A program made the translations under genes and the position numbers. A stretch of DNA of 64,000 bases from the NCBI RefSeq assembly GCF_036884655.1, contig NC_088335.1, positions 42,895,501-42,959,500 on the forward strand, read 5' to 3'. Shown here one piece after another: positions 26,488-62,619 of this stretch. The stretch is from Musa acuminata AAA Group. Taxonomy: Eukaryota; Streptophyta; Magnoliopsida; Zingiberales; Musaceae. Within the stretch, counting starts at the first letter, position 1, and each line of letters begins with the position of its first letter. The notes beneath the pieces are model-generated. The model ran no database searches, was not told the DNA's origin, and saw only the letters and a list, made by a program, of their open reading frames with translations.

Positions 26488-26546
26488 CCCTTCTCCTTCG
26501 ACTCTTCGCCTCTCGCCACAACGGTTCGACTGTGTTCCTCCCAACA

Positions 26547-26555
26547 CATAAATAG
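26547..26555 (-). promoter_or_regulatory. Candidate TATA element for the miR156 transcript
   Basis: CTATTTATG on the minus strand lies about 65 bp upstream of the mature miR156 arm, in otherwise C/T-rich DNA. Spacing would allow a start near 26520, but MIR156 transcripts often start much further upstream, so this is tentative. Confidence 0.3.
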
Positions 26556-26559
26556 GGAA

Positions 26560-28376
26560 GAGAAGGGGAGAGAGCCAATGTGGAAGAACGAAGCCATCAC
26601 AGTTCCCATTAGGAAGCCCAACAAGTACTTACTGACTTTACATTTTTTAGAGCAGAAAAAAGAAAAACAATTTTGTACACCCATTTTATCAAAAAAAGTG
26701 CTTCTTAGTTTTTATTTTTTTCAGAAATATTTTTGAATAAATTGATATTTTGCACAATCCATATTACTAAACGCATGATAAACATCTGTTCCGTTTTGAA
26801 ATCCCCAAAAAGTACCTTTGATTTGTACACACATTTTGTTTTATCAAATAAATATATTTTTTATTTTTTTAAAGATAAAAGACGTAGATAAAATTCACTA
26901 TACGATATACTGTCAAAATCTTTCTCCACCAAGAACTAAGCTAACTGATATCTCGAAACAACTATTTCTTATTTTTCAAAAATATTTATTTTTGTAAAAT
27001 ATCATATTAGATCGGTCGGAATGTTATTTCAAAATCACTCGATTCAGTGGCATGATCAATTTTTACTTTTATTTATTATTTATAAAAGAAAAAAAGTACG
27101 TAAAACATTATAATTTAATTATTTCGATTGAATTTGTTATTGTTTGATTGAATAGTGACCAAATCGAATATATCAGTATCAAGAAAATGAAACACTATAT
27201 ATCCAAAAAATACAAAATAGAATTTAAAAAAAAAACAACAAATTGAGCATAGCTGAGTCGTATTTAGATTGATTCATGTTGACGGAAGGCTATAAAACAA
27301 AACACAAACAGTCTCTTCACTAAATGAAACGGTGCAGAATCATAATCAACCAGACATAGTTTCGGTTGATCTGATAGCTCCCTCTCCTCGCACAAGGAAC
27401 TGGATATTTATGCTCTGCTACGCAACGTAACTACTATCAGTCCTTCGTCCCCTGATCTCCATCAATGGATTGTTTATCTATTACACGTCAAAACAACTAA
27501 ATGGCAGAAAACGTGGATTGTTCATAAAACGATTTGACATTTTGAAGGGGTGTATGACCAAGTGGGTTTAGAAGACGTTTCTCTTTAAGATGAAAGAAGA
27601 AAGCAGAACTAAAGCAAGAAGAGGAGAGAACAGTATGAGCCTGCAGCGAGAAAACCTGGATCCGTGGGGAAGAGGGGCGGGCGGATGATCATGCCCTGCG
27701 TCGAGCGTGGTGACACGGGCGCGAGACTCGGCCGCTGTGGTGATTAGATAACCACCCATCGCCTTCATCTTCCACGGGCAATATAAATCGGCCCATCTCT
27801 GGTGCGGAAAAATGTTCGAGAGCATTCTTTGAAGCTTCCACCTAAGTAGCAGTCTTCTCACGTCGATGTCAAAGACAATGTCACGCAACCCGCATTGGCA
27901 TTACAAGAAATTGAACGTCAGAAAAATGATAATCCCAATCTCATAATGTTTTTTCACCTGATGACAGTGTATCCAACTCAGTTTGAATCCTCATCCTACA
28001 ATTTTCTTATGTTTGGTGACGCAAATCGGGATTTCTAATCCCTAAACTACAAATTTAAATATCTTAGGTAGCATGGCTGATCTCGATAATAAATCTTGGA
28101 ACCAAATCCTAACTTCGTTAGTAATCCCTTGCGCAAAAAATTACTAATTAGTGCAGCAAGCCCAAGTTAGTTCATTCATCAACAGGTAAAATTAGCACTC
28201 TAGAATGGAATTTCTGATACATGCTAATATAAATACTCAGAACCTAGAGTTTCATAAATAGCAGCCCTTTTACCAACTAAGATGGTTTAAGGGCATTGAT
28301 TAGGAGTCATGGTAAGATGTCCCGTGCACGTTTGCGCACCTGCAGCCGTGTCATCGGGAGCTGAGAACAGCAATCG
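26560..28376. other. Intergenic DNA between MIR156 and TAF5, with a GC-rich island
   Basis: Most is AT-rich without coding signs. A GC-rich island at about 27640-27830 stands out and is listed separately. The right end probably includes the TAF5 3' untranslated region, whose poly(A) site was not identified. Confidence 0.4.
27568..27888 (-). other. GC-rich island with a possible short coding exon or transcript start
   Basis: An open frame of 106 codons lies on the minus strand. Its inner start at 27768 gives MKAMGGYLITTAAESRARVT followed by a Pro/His-rich part and a hydrophobic end. The island is much richer in GC and CpG than its surroundings. Just upstream, minus-strand DNA has TGGGCC (site II-like) and TTTATATTG, a promoter-like pairing. 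A donor-like CAG|GTTTTC occurs at about 27660. It could be a first exon (perhaps of the miR156 primary transcript) or a small orphan gene. No family is recognised. Confidence 0.25.
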
Positions 28377-51821
<23,445 letters not shown>

Positions 51822-52016
51822 TAGCGACTCCGAAAACTCACGAAGTACGAGAGAATCGAAGAAGCAGGCACGCGATCACTCGAGTTCCTTTGCCCCTCTT
51901 CCAGGGTTTCTGCAAGGACTCGCACAGCGGAGCGACGAAGTTGGTACCCGGTTGAGTCAAACAAACCCCTTGGCCGTGACCAGATCCCAGTGCCGCTCTC
52001 TTACTGTAACCACTTA

Positions 52017-52033
52017 CACGTGATATGCACGTG
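52017..52033. promoter_or_regulatory. Two G-boxes 11 bp apart upstream of TAF5
   Basis: CACGTG at 52017-52022 and again at 52028-52033, about 200 bp upstream of the TAF5 ATG. One helical turn between them would place bZIP or bHLH dimers on the same DNA face. Function is inferred. Confidence 0.45.
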
Positions 52034-52178
52034 ATCGTGAAGCGTCGACCACCTCCCCATCCCGGTGCGACCGTAGTCTTTAAAATGATCAATTTGAATG
52101 GGTTAGACCAAGTCAATCCAACACCACATGATCTAAGACATGCACAATACACCTCTTTCTACGTGTATCTATTTAGAG

Positions 52179-52202
52179 ATGGATGGATGGATGGATGGAT
52201 AG
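52179..52202. repeat. (ATGG)n microsatellite
   Basis: About six ATGG units in the spacer between ClpB and TAF5. Confidence 0.9.
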
Positions 52203-52958
52203 ATGCACACACTTGATTGTTGAGACCTTTGAATGGGTTGCGCTAAGTAGAGGTTCCAATATTAATCCGAATCCACTGTGCATTGGTCTAATCCAATCTA
52301 AATCTAATGAGGTCAATTTTGACCCAATTTGACTGAACATAATTTTCAATAGGCCGGTCTCCCCTCTATGAAAACTTATCGACCGGCCTCGACAGATGCA
52401 CAGTGACTTCCAATTGTCCTCTTGCATCCCCGTGGACTAATACAAGAACTCGTCGCTGAACCACTCCTATCAAACAGCAGAATTGATTAATTCCTGCATT
52501 CTGGTAGTGTTGGTGAGAATACAAATTCAAAGATGCTAAGAATATGATACTTGTCAGCAAATAAACCTGTTTAATCCACAAAACTTTCAAAAATATTGCA
52601 ACAAACATTCAACATGAATCCATGAAAATAACAATAACAATTTGGTGAAGGAGATTAATATGCAAATACAACAATCTTAATCTACCAACTACACTGGTGA
52701 CCATATATTCAATCCAAAAAGTTAACACCTACGAAAGCCAGCATGAAAAAAGGGGATTTTGTAAGACAACCATTGGATCTGTCAATCTGTTGGTAAAATA
52801 CAAATGTTGACAGCAAAGTTAAATCCAGCAGAAAATGTATTCATCTTCGGATGGCCTCTGAAGAAACTGAAGGAGAAAAACAAAAGAGAGGTGACTACAC
52901 TTCCACAGAGCAAATAAGTAATGTTTTATCGTATAGTGGACTTGAAGCATTAACCTAG

Positions 52959-55900
52959 TCAGTCATTTGCTGCCAGTACATCCGGCAAGGGAAGGTTTTC
53001 CAGCTTTCTTATAACTAGCTTCTTTTGAGGGGGATGATCTTTAAGGGATTGATCAGCATCCGCATCCACAACTATTGAGTCATCTTCGTCAAAATCTCCT
53101 TTAAGAACACCAAGAGCAATTTCATTCTCCACCATCTGCTGGATTACCCTCTTCACTGGTCTGGCACCAAAGTTAGGGTCAAAACCAAGGTTCCCAAGAA
53201 GCTCAACTGCTGCTGGTGTATAATGAAGGTAGATGTTCTTTTGTTTAAGCCTGTCTTTCAAATGCCCCAACTGCATCAACAGAGTAACAAGCTCATGAGA
53301 TAACAGGCCATTACACCAAATGAGAGATTCACCATAGAATAAGCTCAATTTTGCAAAGCTATACAGAGTGACATAGTTAAATACTGGGTGTGGTAGCACA
53401 TCCAGGATCAAGAAAAAAAATTACGTTACGAAGTGATTACCGTGCCTATCAACCAAAGAGCAATGACAATAAAAGATACAGCAAAGGATCAATTAGCAAT
53501 TCAACATAAATGGCAGCATATCAGTAACACCTAACACAAATAAGTTAATGAACACGGTAAATTACATGTCATACATGTTAAATGAAAGGATATATAGCAT
53601 GCAATAGATGTTGCTGCTTCTAAACCATAAAATCATAAGGGCATACCTGCATCTCAACAATACGATTGATCTGTCTATTATCCAGAGGCTGGAATACAAT
53701 ATACTCATCAATCCGGTTCATAAATTCCGGGCGAAACGTTTGTCTGGCCAACTCAAGAACCTGCTTCTTCATTAGTTCATACACAGCATCCTTGGTATCA
53801 TGTGTGTTTTGCAGAGTATCAAGGATGAAGTGTGAGCCAATATTTGATGTCATTATAACAACAGTATTTGTAAAACTGACAGTCCTTCCCTGTGAATCAG
53901 TAATTCTTCCATCATCCAGCAGCTGCAACAGAATATTGAAGACATCATGGTGTGCCTTTTCAATTTCATCAAAAAGAACTACAGCATAAGGCCTTCGTCG
54001 GACAACTTCGGTTAGCTGGCCCCCTTCCTCGTAACCAACATAACCTGGTGGTGCACCAACCAGTCGGGAAACTGCATGCTTTTCCATGTATTCACTCATA
54101 TCTATCCTTACAAGTGCATTCTCTGTGTTGAAAAGGTAGCCTGCCAAAGCTTTTGCAAGCTCAGTTTTACCAACACCAGTGGGACCCATAAACATGAAAC
54201 TCGCTATAGGCCGATTTGGATCTGATAATCCTGCCCTAGAACGTCGGATTGCATCAGCCACTGATCTGACAGCAATATCCTGACCCACCACTCTCTTATG
54301 CAGTACGTCTTCCAAATGGACCAGTTTGTCCCTCTCTGACTGCTGAAGATTTGAGATAGGTATACCAGTCCACTTACTAACAATTTCAGCAATATCAAGG
54401 TCTGTGACCTCTTCCCGAAGCATTGACTTTCCTGACTGCCGGAATTCAGCAAGCTTCTGCTCAGCCTCTTGAAGCTGTCTTTGTAGAGATATAAGTGTAC
54501 CATACTTCAGTTCAGCAGCACGGTTCAAATCATATTCACGTTCAGCAGCTTCCATTTCCAAATTAACTCTATCAATCTACAGTAACATCAAAGAATTAGA
54601 ATGATAACCGATCATTGATTCTGTAAGTTCTACAACTTTTTCCTGGCCAAAAGGACCTTACCTCCTCTTTAATTGAACGAATTTTGGTCATGAGGGATTT
54701 TTCCTGCTCCCACTGTTCTGTTAGTTCTTTCTGTTTTTGTTTTAGTGATGTTAAATCTGCTTCCAGCTTGCTTAGTCGTTCTTTAGATGCTTTATCAGTG
54801 TCATTTTTCAAGGAAAGCTTCTCCATTTCTAACTTCAGCACTGCTCTATCTACCTCGTCCAACTCAGTGGGCTTTGATGTTATCTCCATTTTCAGCTTTG
54901 CAGCTGCTTCATCAATAAGATCGATGGCTACAAGCACCGACAAGATATGTTAAAGATCATCCATATAAAATTTGCTATAACCAAAATATTATGTTTCATC
55001 ACAATGTGCAAAGTATCAGCATACCTTTGTCGGGCAGAAAACGTTCAGTGATGTACCGATCAGATAGAACTGCAGCTGCAATAAGAGAACTGTCGGATAT
55101 CTTTACACCATGATGCAATTCATAGCGTTCGCGAAGTCCACGAAGTATTGATATTGTGTCTTCTACGGATGGCTGACCACAATAAACCTGCTGAAACCTA
55201 CGTTCCAAAGCAGGGTCCTTTTCAATGTACTTTCTGTATTCATTCAAGGTAGTTGCACCAATACAACGAAGTTCTCCTCGGCCTAACATAGGTTTCAGCA
55301 AGTTACCAGCATCCATTGCCCCACCAGTTGCTCCTGCATTGTACAATACGACAAAGGACCAACAAATCAGAGGACGGTGTTCCATGTTTGTCATGCAATG
55401 ATTTTTATTTTGGATATTTTGGCATAATGGTTTAGTGGATTCTACACTTCCATAATGCATATGCCATGAGAAGGGTCAAATATAAAATCCAATACTAGGG
55501 TGAGATTGCATATATCGGCTTACACAAAAATTCTACTTAAAATAACATATTAGTCAAACCAAATAACTACCAAAGTTCCAAGTATAAAGCTAGAAATGAC
55601 CAAAATCAAGATACTTGGAAGAACTACAGAACATTTAAACAGTAAAAATATTAGCAATCTAATTAGCTTGCACCTGCGCCTGACTCTTTTCTACTAATCA
55701 GGCATCAACTTGTACATACAGTTGTAGACATATGGTTATACCCAGTACACAGTAGAGCAAAGAAAAGTTAAGATAACTAAGAATGATACATATATGTCAG
55801 TTTGTCAGGTGAAAATTCCATCAGTAGAGTACAGAGTGGCAAAGCAAAATAAATCATATGCCACTTTCTCTAACACCTCAAATGCCATATAGTGAAAAAA

Positions 55901-58900
55901 ATAGCCTGTCACCAAAAACCAACAACCTTCATCTAAAACAATTTCAGCAGTGATTGATTAATTATCAATGTACTAACATATAGAGTATTGTTCACAAAAT
56001 TTTGCTCCTAGCCCTCCTACACAAAATTTCCTATATTAATAGTCATGGAGACAACTTCAAACATTTGTGAAAACCTTCTATTATAAGTCTAGTAACCGAC
56101 CATAACCAGGAATATGAATGACAAAATGTACCCTAGGCCTAAAAAACCATGTTCAACAAAAACATATCTGATCCTGCATAACTTTAACTAACAGAGAAAA
56201 GACCTTCATAGGAAAATCTACGCTGTTGGAAGAAGCATATACTATAAAAAAAAAATCCTAAAATAATATGTTGGTCTCCATGGATCCTTTCCCATTTTTA
56301 TACATTAGTCATATTTGTGTTACTTCAAAATCTAATGCTAGTTTTACTGAATGCAACCCCAGTTTTTTCAAGCTCTCAGACCAGCTGCAGAAGCTTCAAC
56401 AGTTCACTAGAAGTTGCTTAACAGAGTAAAATATCAAAAATGTTTAGGAAGCAAGGTAATTCAGGAATTATTATGATAGGTCCAAAAAAACAAATTGTTT
56501 TGTTCAGTTAACCTCTACCAGGAATAATTTATTGAGACCAAATCAAAAGTTTCCAAAAATGATTTATAATGTTAAAAGTCCTCCAATATATTCATCAAAC
56601 TTAATACAAGTCAATAATGATTAGTGTTGCTTACTCCTTGAGAGTTACCAAATAAATCTACTGAGAAATTACATATCTCTTTAAGAGATGCTGCTCCACA
56701 AATCCAAGTTTGGATTGTTCCAGACTGCACTTAGTTTCAAAAAGAAAGCATGATTTTTTTTTGTGATTTTGACTGCAGACTAGAGTTATTCATTCAGAGA
56801 AAAAAAAAGTTGTGAATATCAACATGATTTTCAGCATATAATTGCTTGTTTTTCAAAAAAAAAAAAAGAAGAAGGGGAACATTTGAAACTGCATTATGAT
56901 CGTTGGACATGAAAAATGAGTACAAACCTGCACCAACTACAGTATGTATCTCATCAATGAACAAAATGATCTGTCCATTGGAAGCAGAGACTTCTTTTAG
57001 AACAGCCTTCAATCTTTCCTCGAAGTCACCACGAAATTTAGCCCCCGCAACCAAGGATCCCATATCCAAAGAGATCAGCTGTCGAAGAGAATGGAGATCA
57101 ATAAGAGGAATTGCACACATCAGTCGATATATATTGTACCTAAACAATTATGTTAAATAAGAATATAAGAGAATGGAAAATATTCTGGAAATTGTCATGT
57201 CTTGTGTTTACTGAGTTGACCATCAAGACCAATTAGAAGAACGAATATACTTTCCTACTCATCAAATACACCTTAATTCCTATTTAATAGGCTAAGAATA
57301 ACAAGCCATGGGCATTTCTTAAATATCATAGGGATATTGACATACTAACAAATTCAAGCACCAGTGCTTGTATATCAAGTCACTGATGGTTATTCATCAT
57401 GGACATGTATAAGGACTTCAAAGCGAACGGGAACAACAAAGGACCCAAACAAAAAACATTTAATCATTTAAACATGTCGAATATAGAAATTATAACATTT
57501 ACCTGTGACCAGTAAATTATTCCGGACGAAAAAACTGTGAATAACAAATGATAATGTACACAGATTAGATGAGGGTTTCAGCTCTGCTCTCTGTCAAAGG
57601 CCAGCAGCAGAAAGCTCCTACCTGAATGCTTAAGGCCCTGAAGCTTCAATTTTTGAAGATTTGAGTGTCTGTGTCCAGGATGAATAAAACCTTGATGTCA
57701 CTGAACAAAGAAAAGAAAGGATTTTCCCAAAACGATGTATCCATGTGTTATCATTTGCTGGAACTGGTAACTGTTAATAAAGTTTTCATCCCACAAAAGG
57801 CCCAGACTTGGCAGACTGGATGGAAGGCCAGCTCAACTCCCCAGTACTAAGGTGCAAATACGATCAAACCAAATGCTTCGAGCCCGAGCTCGGCATAGCC
57901 AAGTCCGTTTGATATCAGATTTTAATCACATAGTTATTGCATAACAGCTTGGACACTATTGAGAATGGCCAAGCATGATGACTAGTTGCAATGATCCACA
58001 ACATTCTCAAACTAGTTGGTAGCGAAGTGGATGTTGCCACCAGGGTGGTGGCACCAGAATCCTTTGCCTTCCTCCACAAACCCTCAATCAAAGGATGGTA
58101 AAAATAGGTTACCTGCACCACATACCACATCACTTGCCAAATGATATCCTTTCTCTCTTGGCCAAAATAACCCACGATTTGCCCCTTAAGCAAGGCCTCA
58201 AACCCTCCACCCTCCTCCTCAAAATGTTCGTGGTCAATGAGGCAATGTTGCACTTCACTGTCAACATCATGAAGCAGAGGCAAGGAGAGAACAACTAGCC
58301 TCAATCGTATAACCTTGTCATCACAACAGTCGTTCTGGTCACTTGGGATACGGTTAGTGGAGGCTGTGGCATTTGTTTGAGACAAAAGATTCATCACCAA
58401 ATTTATACAATATGATGCACCACTATGATCCTTCCTCTATATCTACCCATAACAGGACTGCCTATCTCAACCATCATCTCTACCGAGAAGATGAAATGAT
58501 TGAATGGGTGATAATCTCTCATGAACAATAGCAGAGACGCGGTGGAAACGGCTGGAGATGTAGTGGTTGTCAAATATATCAAAAGTGGAGCAGTAATGGC
58601 AGTACACAAGGAGGCAGCAGTCAATGACGGTGCACAATGCTAGTGAAGGAGAAATGAAGGAGTGCATGTAACATCAATCATTGTGCTTATTTGAAATTTG
58701 GGTAAACAAACTTAGCCGAGCACACTTGAGTTGGCTCAGTCGATGCTTGAAAACAAGGATGGCTCAGCCTTCACCTATGGCTTCATTCAATGGGCCTGAG
58801 CTAGATTGAATATTATAACACAGCTCATAATGTATCATGCTAGAAAGGTATCGACATACAAGTATACCAGACATGCCAATATATGGCGAAGGCAATTTTT

Positions 58901-61900
58901 GACTAGTGACATTTGGAAGTCATAACCAGCATATGGGCATGCTAACTAGCATAACAAGGCAATCTTTTGCCATACCTTTCTTACATTGCCATGCTAGAGA
59001 GGCATATTACATTTGTCATACCCTCATACCATGAGATGTCTACACTTTCTGTAAAGTGTAATAATGCTAGAAAACAGTAGTATTAGAACAATACATGATA
59101 TTACTGCAGTGACAATTATTGTTATGGCCAGAAAGGCAGAAACAACATAATATCTCCACGAAATTATCAATGAAGTGCAGATGCCATAGTTGACCACATG
59201 AAAATTTAATACTACTCAGAAAAACTAAGAAAGAATGAAGATCTAACAAAAACTCTACGATTACCTTCCTATCCAGTAAAGGTTCAGGAACATCCCCTCG
59301 TATAATTCGCTGGGCTAATCTGCAAGGGAGAAGAATCCAAATGGTTAGATCCCATGAAATTATTGTTTCATATCCCTCTGATGACAGTCCTTATAAACGA
59401 GTTAAAATTTTAGCACAGTAAGATCTGTGAGATTATCATGTGGTGTCTTGGTGTCTAATAAAGTTAGCTGATATATTTCTGCCAAATACAAAGAAAAAAA
59501 AGTACAGGAGCTATACCCTTCAGCAATAGCAGTTTTCCCAACACCAGGCTCACCAATAATTACAGGATTATTTTTTGTTCTCCTAGATAAAATCTGGATA
59601 CAACGCCGTATTTCGTCATCACGGCCTATAACTGGGTCCAGTTTACCACGCCTGGCAAGTTCTGTCAAGTCACTGCCATACTTCTCTAGCGCCTGATACT
59701 TCCCTTCAGGATCTACAGACAAGAACAGTACCTCATAAATCTATGAGTTGGTGATCAAGTAATGGTGGAAAAAGGGGAGTTTTACACAAGATCAATCACC
59801 GCTAACAAAAGAAGCAAAAAGTATATCATAGTGAAGAAGACAGCATCTACCACTGAGGAATTACTATTGCAGTTTCTCGGGGATGATAACTTTTATTTGG
59901 GAAAACTGTGTTTCATAGGCATGCCTTTCTGCTTTCATATGCATACAATAAATTTCAGTGCAGGTTCACCACCATTTTATTCATCCTGGCAAGTTAAGTG
60001 TTATTTTATCGACGTTAGTTTTTTTTTTTAACCCTCAAATGCAGCACATATGCAAGTGCAGTTTTTTCCCACAAGGAGTTTTTTCCTACTAGAACAGAAA
60101 GTGTTACATAATGTCAAGTTTAATCAACCAACAGAGGAGCAACTGCCCATATTAATATATGCAGCAGAAAATAAAACAACCTTAGATAAATAAGCATAAA
60201 CCCAGAAAACTATTAGAGTCAGACATCATACTCTGATCAGTGACTCTTTGATTTCCTCGAACCGCTAATATAGCATTCCTCAGCTCTGTCTCATTGAGTT
60301 GAAGATTCTTGAATAATTGTTGACCAAACCTTTTGTCTGCACAAAATGCCAGGACAAGGTGCTCAACTGAAAGAAATTCATCACCAAACTCCTTTTTAAA
60401 CTTCTTGGCGTTGTCAAATAGAGTTATTAAATTTTGTCCCAAGATGGGCCCACTTGTATCACCAACAATCTGCCAAGATAACAAGGTTTATCAGCTTTCT
60501 GTTGATCAAAGGTGCTAACTGAAAAAACCAAACAGTGAGAATCCAAAACACCTTGGGTTGCTGTGAGATAAACTCTTCTGTTGCTCGCAGCACAGAACTG
60601 TTGTCAATTCCAGATTTGGTGAAAATTCTTCGAGCCAAACCATCTTTCTGCTCCAGAAGGGCTTTCATCAAATGCTCAGTTTCTACTACCTGCTGCTTGT
60701 ACTGTCGTGCTGCATCTACTGCACCAATAATTCCATCCCATGCCATCTCTGTGGACCCTGCTTGGCTGATCTGGGAGAACATGATTGATGGCAGAACTAT
60801 GTTATTTTCAGGTGCCATTAGATGAGCCATTGCTCAAGAAATTCACAACATACAATTAAATCCTAAGGGGGAAAAAAGATGTTTCACTAGCTCAACATGT
60901 AGTAAGAAATTTAGCAACCCGAAATAGTAAAATCCAAATCATATAAGAGATGTCTTGTGCAACAGCAACCAAATACATACAGCACCGAGTAAACTAGCTA
61001 AACAAAAATAGACAAAAAAACAGCTATAACCAGAAATGATTGACATAAATAATGTAACCACAATAATTCCTAAATTTACTCAGTACATGTACAGAGATAA
61101 TTCTGAACTTCAGTTACGAAAACAAACTTAGGAAACCAAAGTTTTCAAATTAAGTATGACTATGACTGATCCTTAGTAATACTAACAGAAAAAATAAGTA
61201 TATAATTAAGTTGAATGAATAAAAGGTTACCGATATATTGAATTGATTATTCAACAAGTGGTGAGATTAATGAAATTAGTAAAAACCAGATGGTTAAAAC
61301 AGATAGAAGTGTCAAGAATTTTGTCTGATCGCTGGATACTTTTTAAATTAAAAGAAAATTTTTATAAAATAATTGTTAGACCAACGATTATTTATGGATC
61401 TCAACTGGTTAAGAATCACCATATACAGAAAATGTATAGCTGAGATAACAACAGGGATGTGTGTAGTTAATAGAAAAAGGTAGATAAGAATATTTTCATT
61501 CGTGTACAATTAAATATAACTTCAATAAAGGAGAATACGAGAGAGAATTGTTTAAGACAGTAGAAGCCAAACTAAGGAGACGTATAAATAGTAGAATTAA
61601 AAGAGATACAAGTAATGTTAATGATGCAGTGAGTGGTAGAGGTAGACATAATACTTTTTCTATAAACTATAAAAAAAATTTAAATATTCTTGATTTAACT
61701 AAAAATATTATTTTTTTATATAACTCAATGGTAGCAAAAGATCCGAATAGCCGATTCCATCTTTCAATATACCGCACATTAACATGCATATATGCATGTC
61801 TGCTTCAATGGTCGTTTAGTTGAACCTCCAACTCAAGATTGTAAAATAAACAGGATAATCTACATTCTGATACATTAATGATGTCTAATGCTTCAATAGC

Positions 61901-62344
61901 GCTTCAAATACACCAGCTTTTGTCGTTATAAAAACACTAAAATCATCGACAAGCTCGTCCCAAATACAATATGACAAGGAAAACAGATACACAAACAGCA
62001 CAATCAATCCGACAAACATACAAATTCCATGGAAAAGTAGCTAAAATTACAAATGAGAAGCGAGAGAGTACTTCTTGGGAGGAGCCGCCAAGGTTATACT
62101 GAAGAGGGGTGGCGGAGCGGAAGTGGCGGCAGGTGAATCCCTTGCCCAGGAACCCGACGGAGCCCGCAACCCCGATCGCATCGCGGCCTCCGACGAGCGG
62201 CGCGGATGGGACGCCGGAGAGGCGGGCGGAAGGGCCGGGGAGCGGCGGTGAGTGAGAGGATAGGACGCGGGGGGAGGAGCGGCGGTTGTGCGCCGCCGCG
62301 CGGGCGGACCTTGCGAGCCTCGCGGTGACCGACCGACCCAACAT
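52959..62344 (-). CDS. CLPB4: Mitochondrial ClpB-type protein disaggregase (Hsp100)
   Basis: Coding exons: 62344-62072, 60770-60552, 60469-60232, 59712-59517, 59319-59265, 57078-56928, 55333-55025, 54927-54662, 54576-53647, 53270-52959. They join in frame to 982 aa. Residues 1-90 are Arg/Ser/Ala-rich and nearly free of acidic residues early on ([20 protein letters not shown]), as in mitochondrial targeting peptides. About 95-240 is the Clp N-domain. AAA module 1 has Walker A GEPGVGKT (297-304) and Walker B ILFIDE (365-370). About 480-600 is the ClpB middle coiled coil. AAA module 2 has GPTGVGKT (700-707), pore loop GYVGYEEG (about 747) and VVLFDE (768-773). The enzyme extracts and refolds aggregated proteins with Hsp70. 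The match to Arabidopsis ClpB4 is closer than to cytosolic Hsp101. A heat-shock element lies upstream. Both ATPase sites are intact. Confidence 0.96.
57840..58930. mobile_element. Degenerate repeat block in ClpB intron 5
   Basis: The block is richer in GC than the rest of the 2.2-kb intron. GAGCCCGAGCTCGG (57878-57892) on the left and TTGGCTCAGTCGATG plus GGGCCTGAGCTAG on the right look like decayed ends of an inserted element. Between them is a 161-codon open frame on the minus strand (58400-57915) with a partly opposing open frame on the plus strand. I recognise no transposase or other domain. At 58.8-59.0 kb ATGC- and TACC-rich text resembles the dispersed GTACC repeats. Confidence 0.4.
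61230..61770 (+). mobile_element. Decayed non-LTR retrotransposon (LINE) reverse-transcriptase tail in ClpB intron 1
   Basis: Plus-strand text translates to [20 protein letters not shown] and then HIQKMYS, the end-of-reverse-transcriptase signature of plant LINEs (usually LKLKGKFYRT, then RPAxLYG, then a His-x-Gln-Lys-Met motif). After several stops and frame changes, [12 protein letters not shown] matches the next conserved block (LRENRLRW). A final KDPNSR-like stretch near 61740 fits the usual element end. Many lesions show it is dead. It lies antisense to ClpB, in intron 1 (60771-62071). Confidence 0.75.
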
Positions 62345-62477
62345 TGGGAGGAGCTCTTCCTGGCTTTTGGGTGTGGATTGAAATTGAGAGCAGTAGGCAG
62401 AGGACAGAAGGCGGGCAGTGGTTTTCTTGGTTTAGGGTGGAAACCGTGGACGTGTACGGAGAAAACCGTAGAAGCGT

Positions 62478-62502
62478 TTAGAATGTTCTCGAAAGAACGA
62501 AC
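62478..62502. promoter_or_regulatory. Heat-shock element upstream of ClpB
   Basis: AGAATGTTCTCGAAAGAAC gives GAA (62481-62483), TTC (62486-62488) and GAA (62491-62493) at exact 5-bp steps, the core pattern bound by heat-shock factor trimers. Partial further modules flank it. It sits about 137 bp upstream of the ClpB ATG, a normal position for a heat-inducible promoter. Confidence 0.8.
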
Positions 62503-62619
62503 GCGAACCCTGTCGACGGACCGACTGCGTGTTTTGTTAAAGGGGCCAATTCATAGTCCGACAATCTTGACGAAGGGTTTCTACTATTATTCAATAAATG
62601 TTCATATTTTGGCACCTAA

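Larger units (their letters stand above)
51822..52958. other. Spacer between ClpB and TAF5 (TAF5 promoter, ClpB 3' end)
   Basis: Both genes are transcribed leftwards, so this 1.1 kb must hold the ClpB 3' untranslated region and terminator plus the TAF5 promoter and leader. It contains two G-boxes and an ATGG microsatellite (52179-52202). No further gene is visible. Confidence 0.6.

Noticed and set aside
53666..53989. 107-codon plus-strand frame
   Set aside because: Antisense shadow of ClpB exon 9, the second AAA module.
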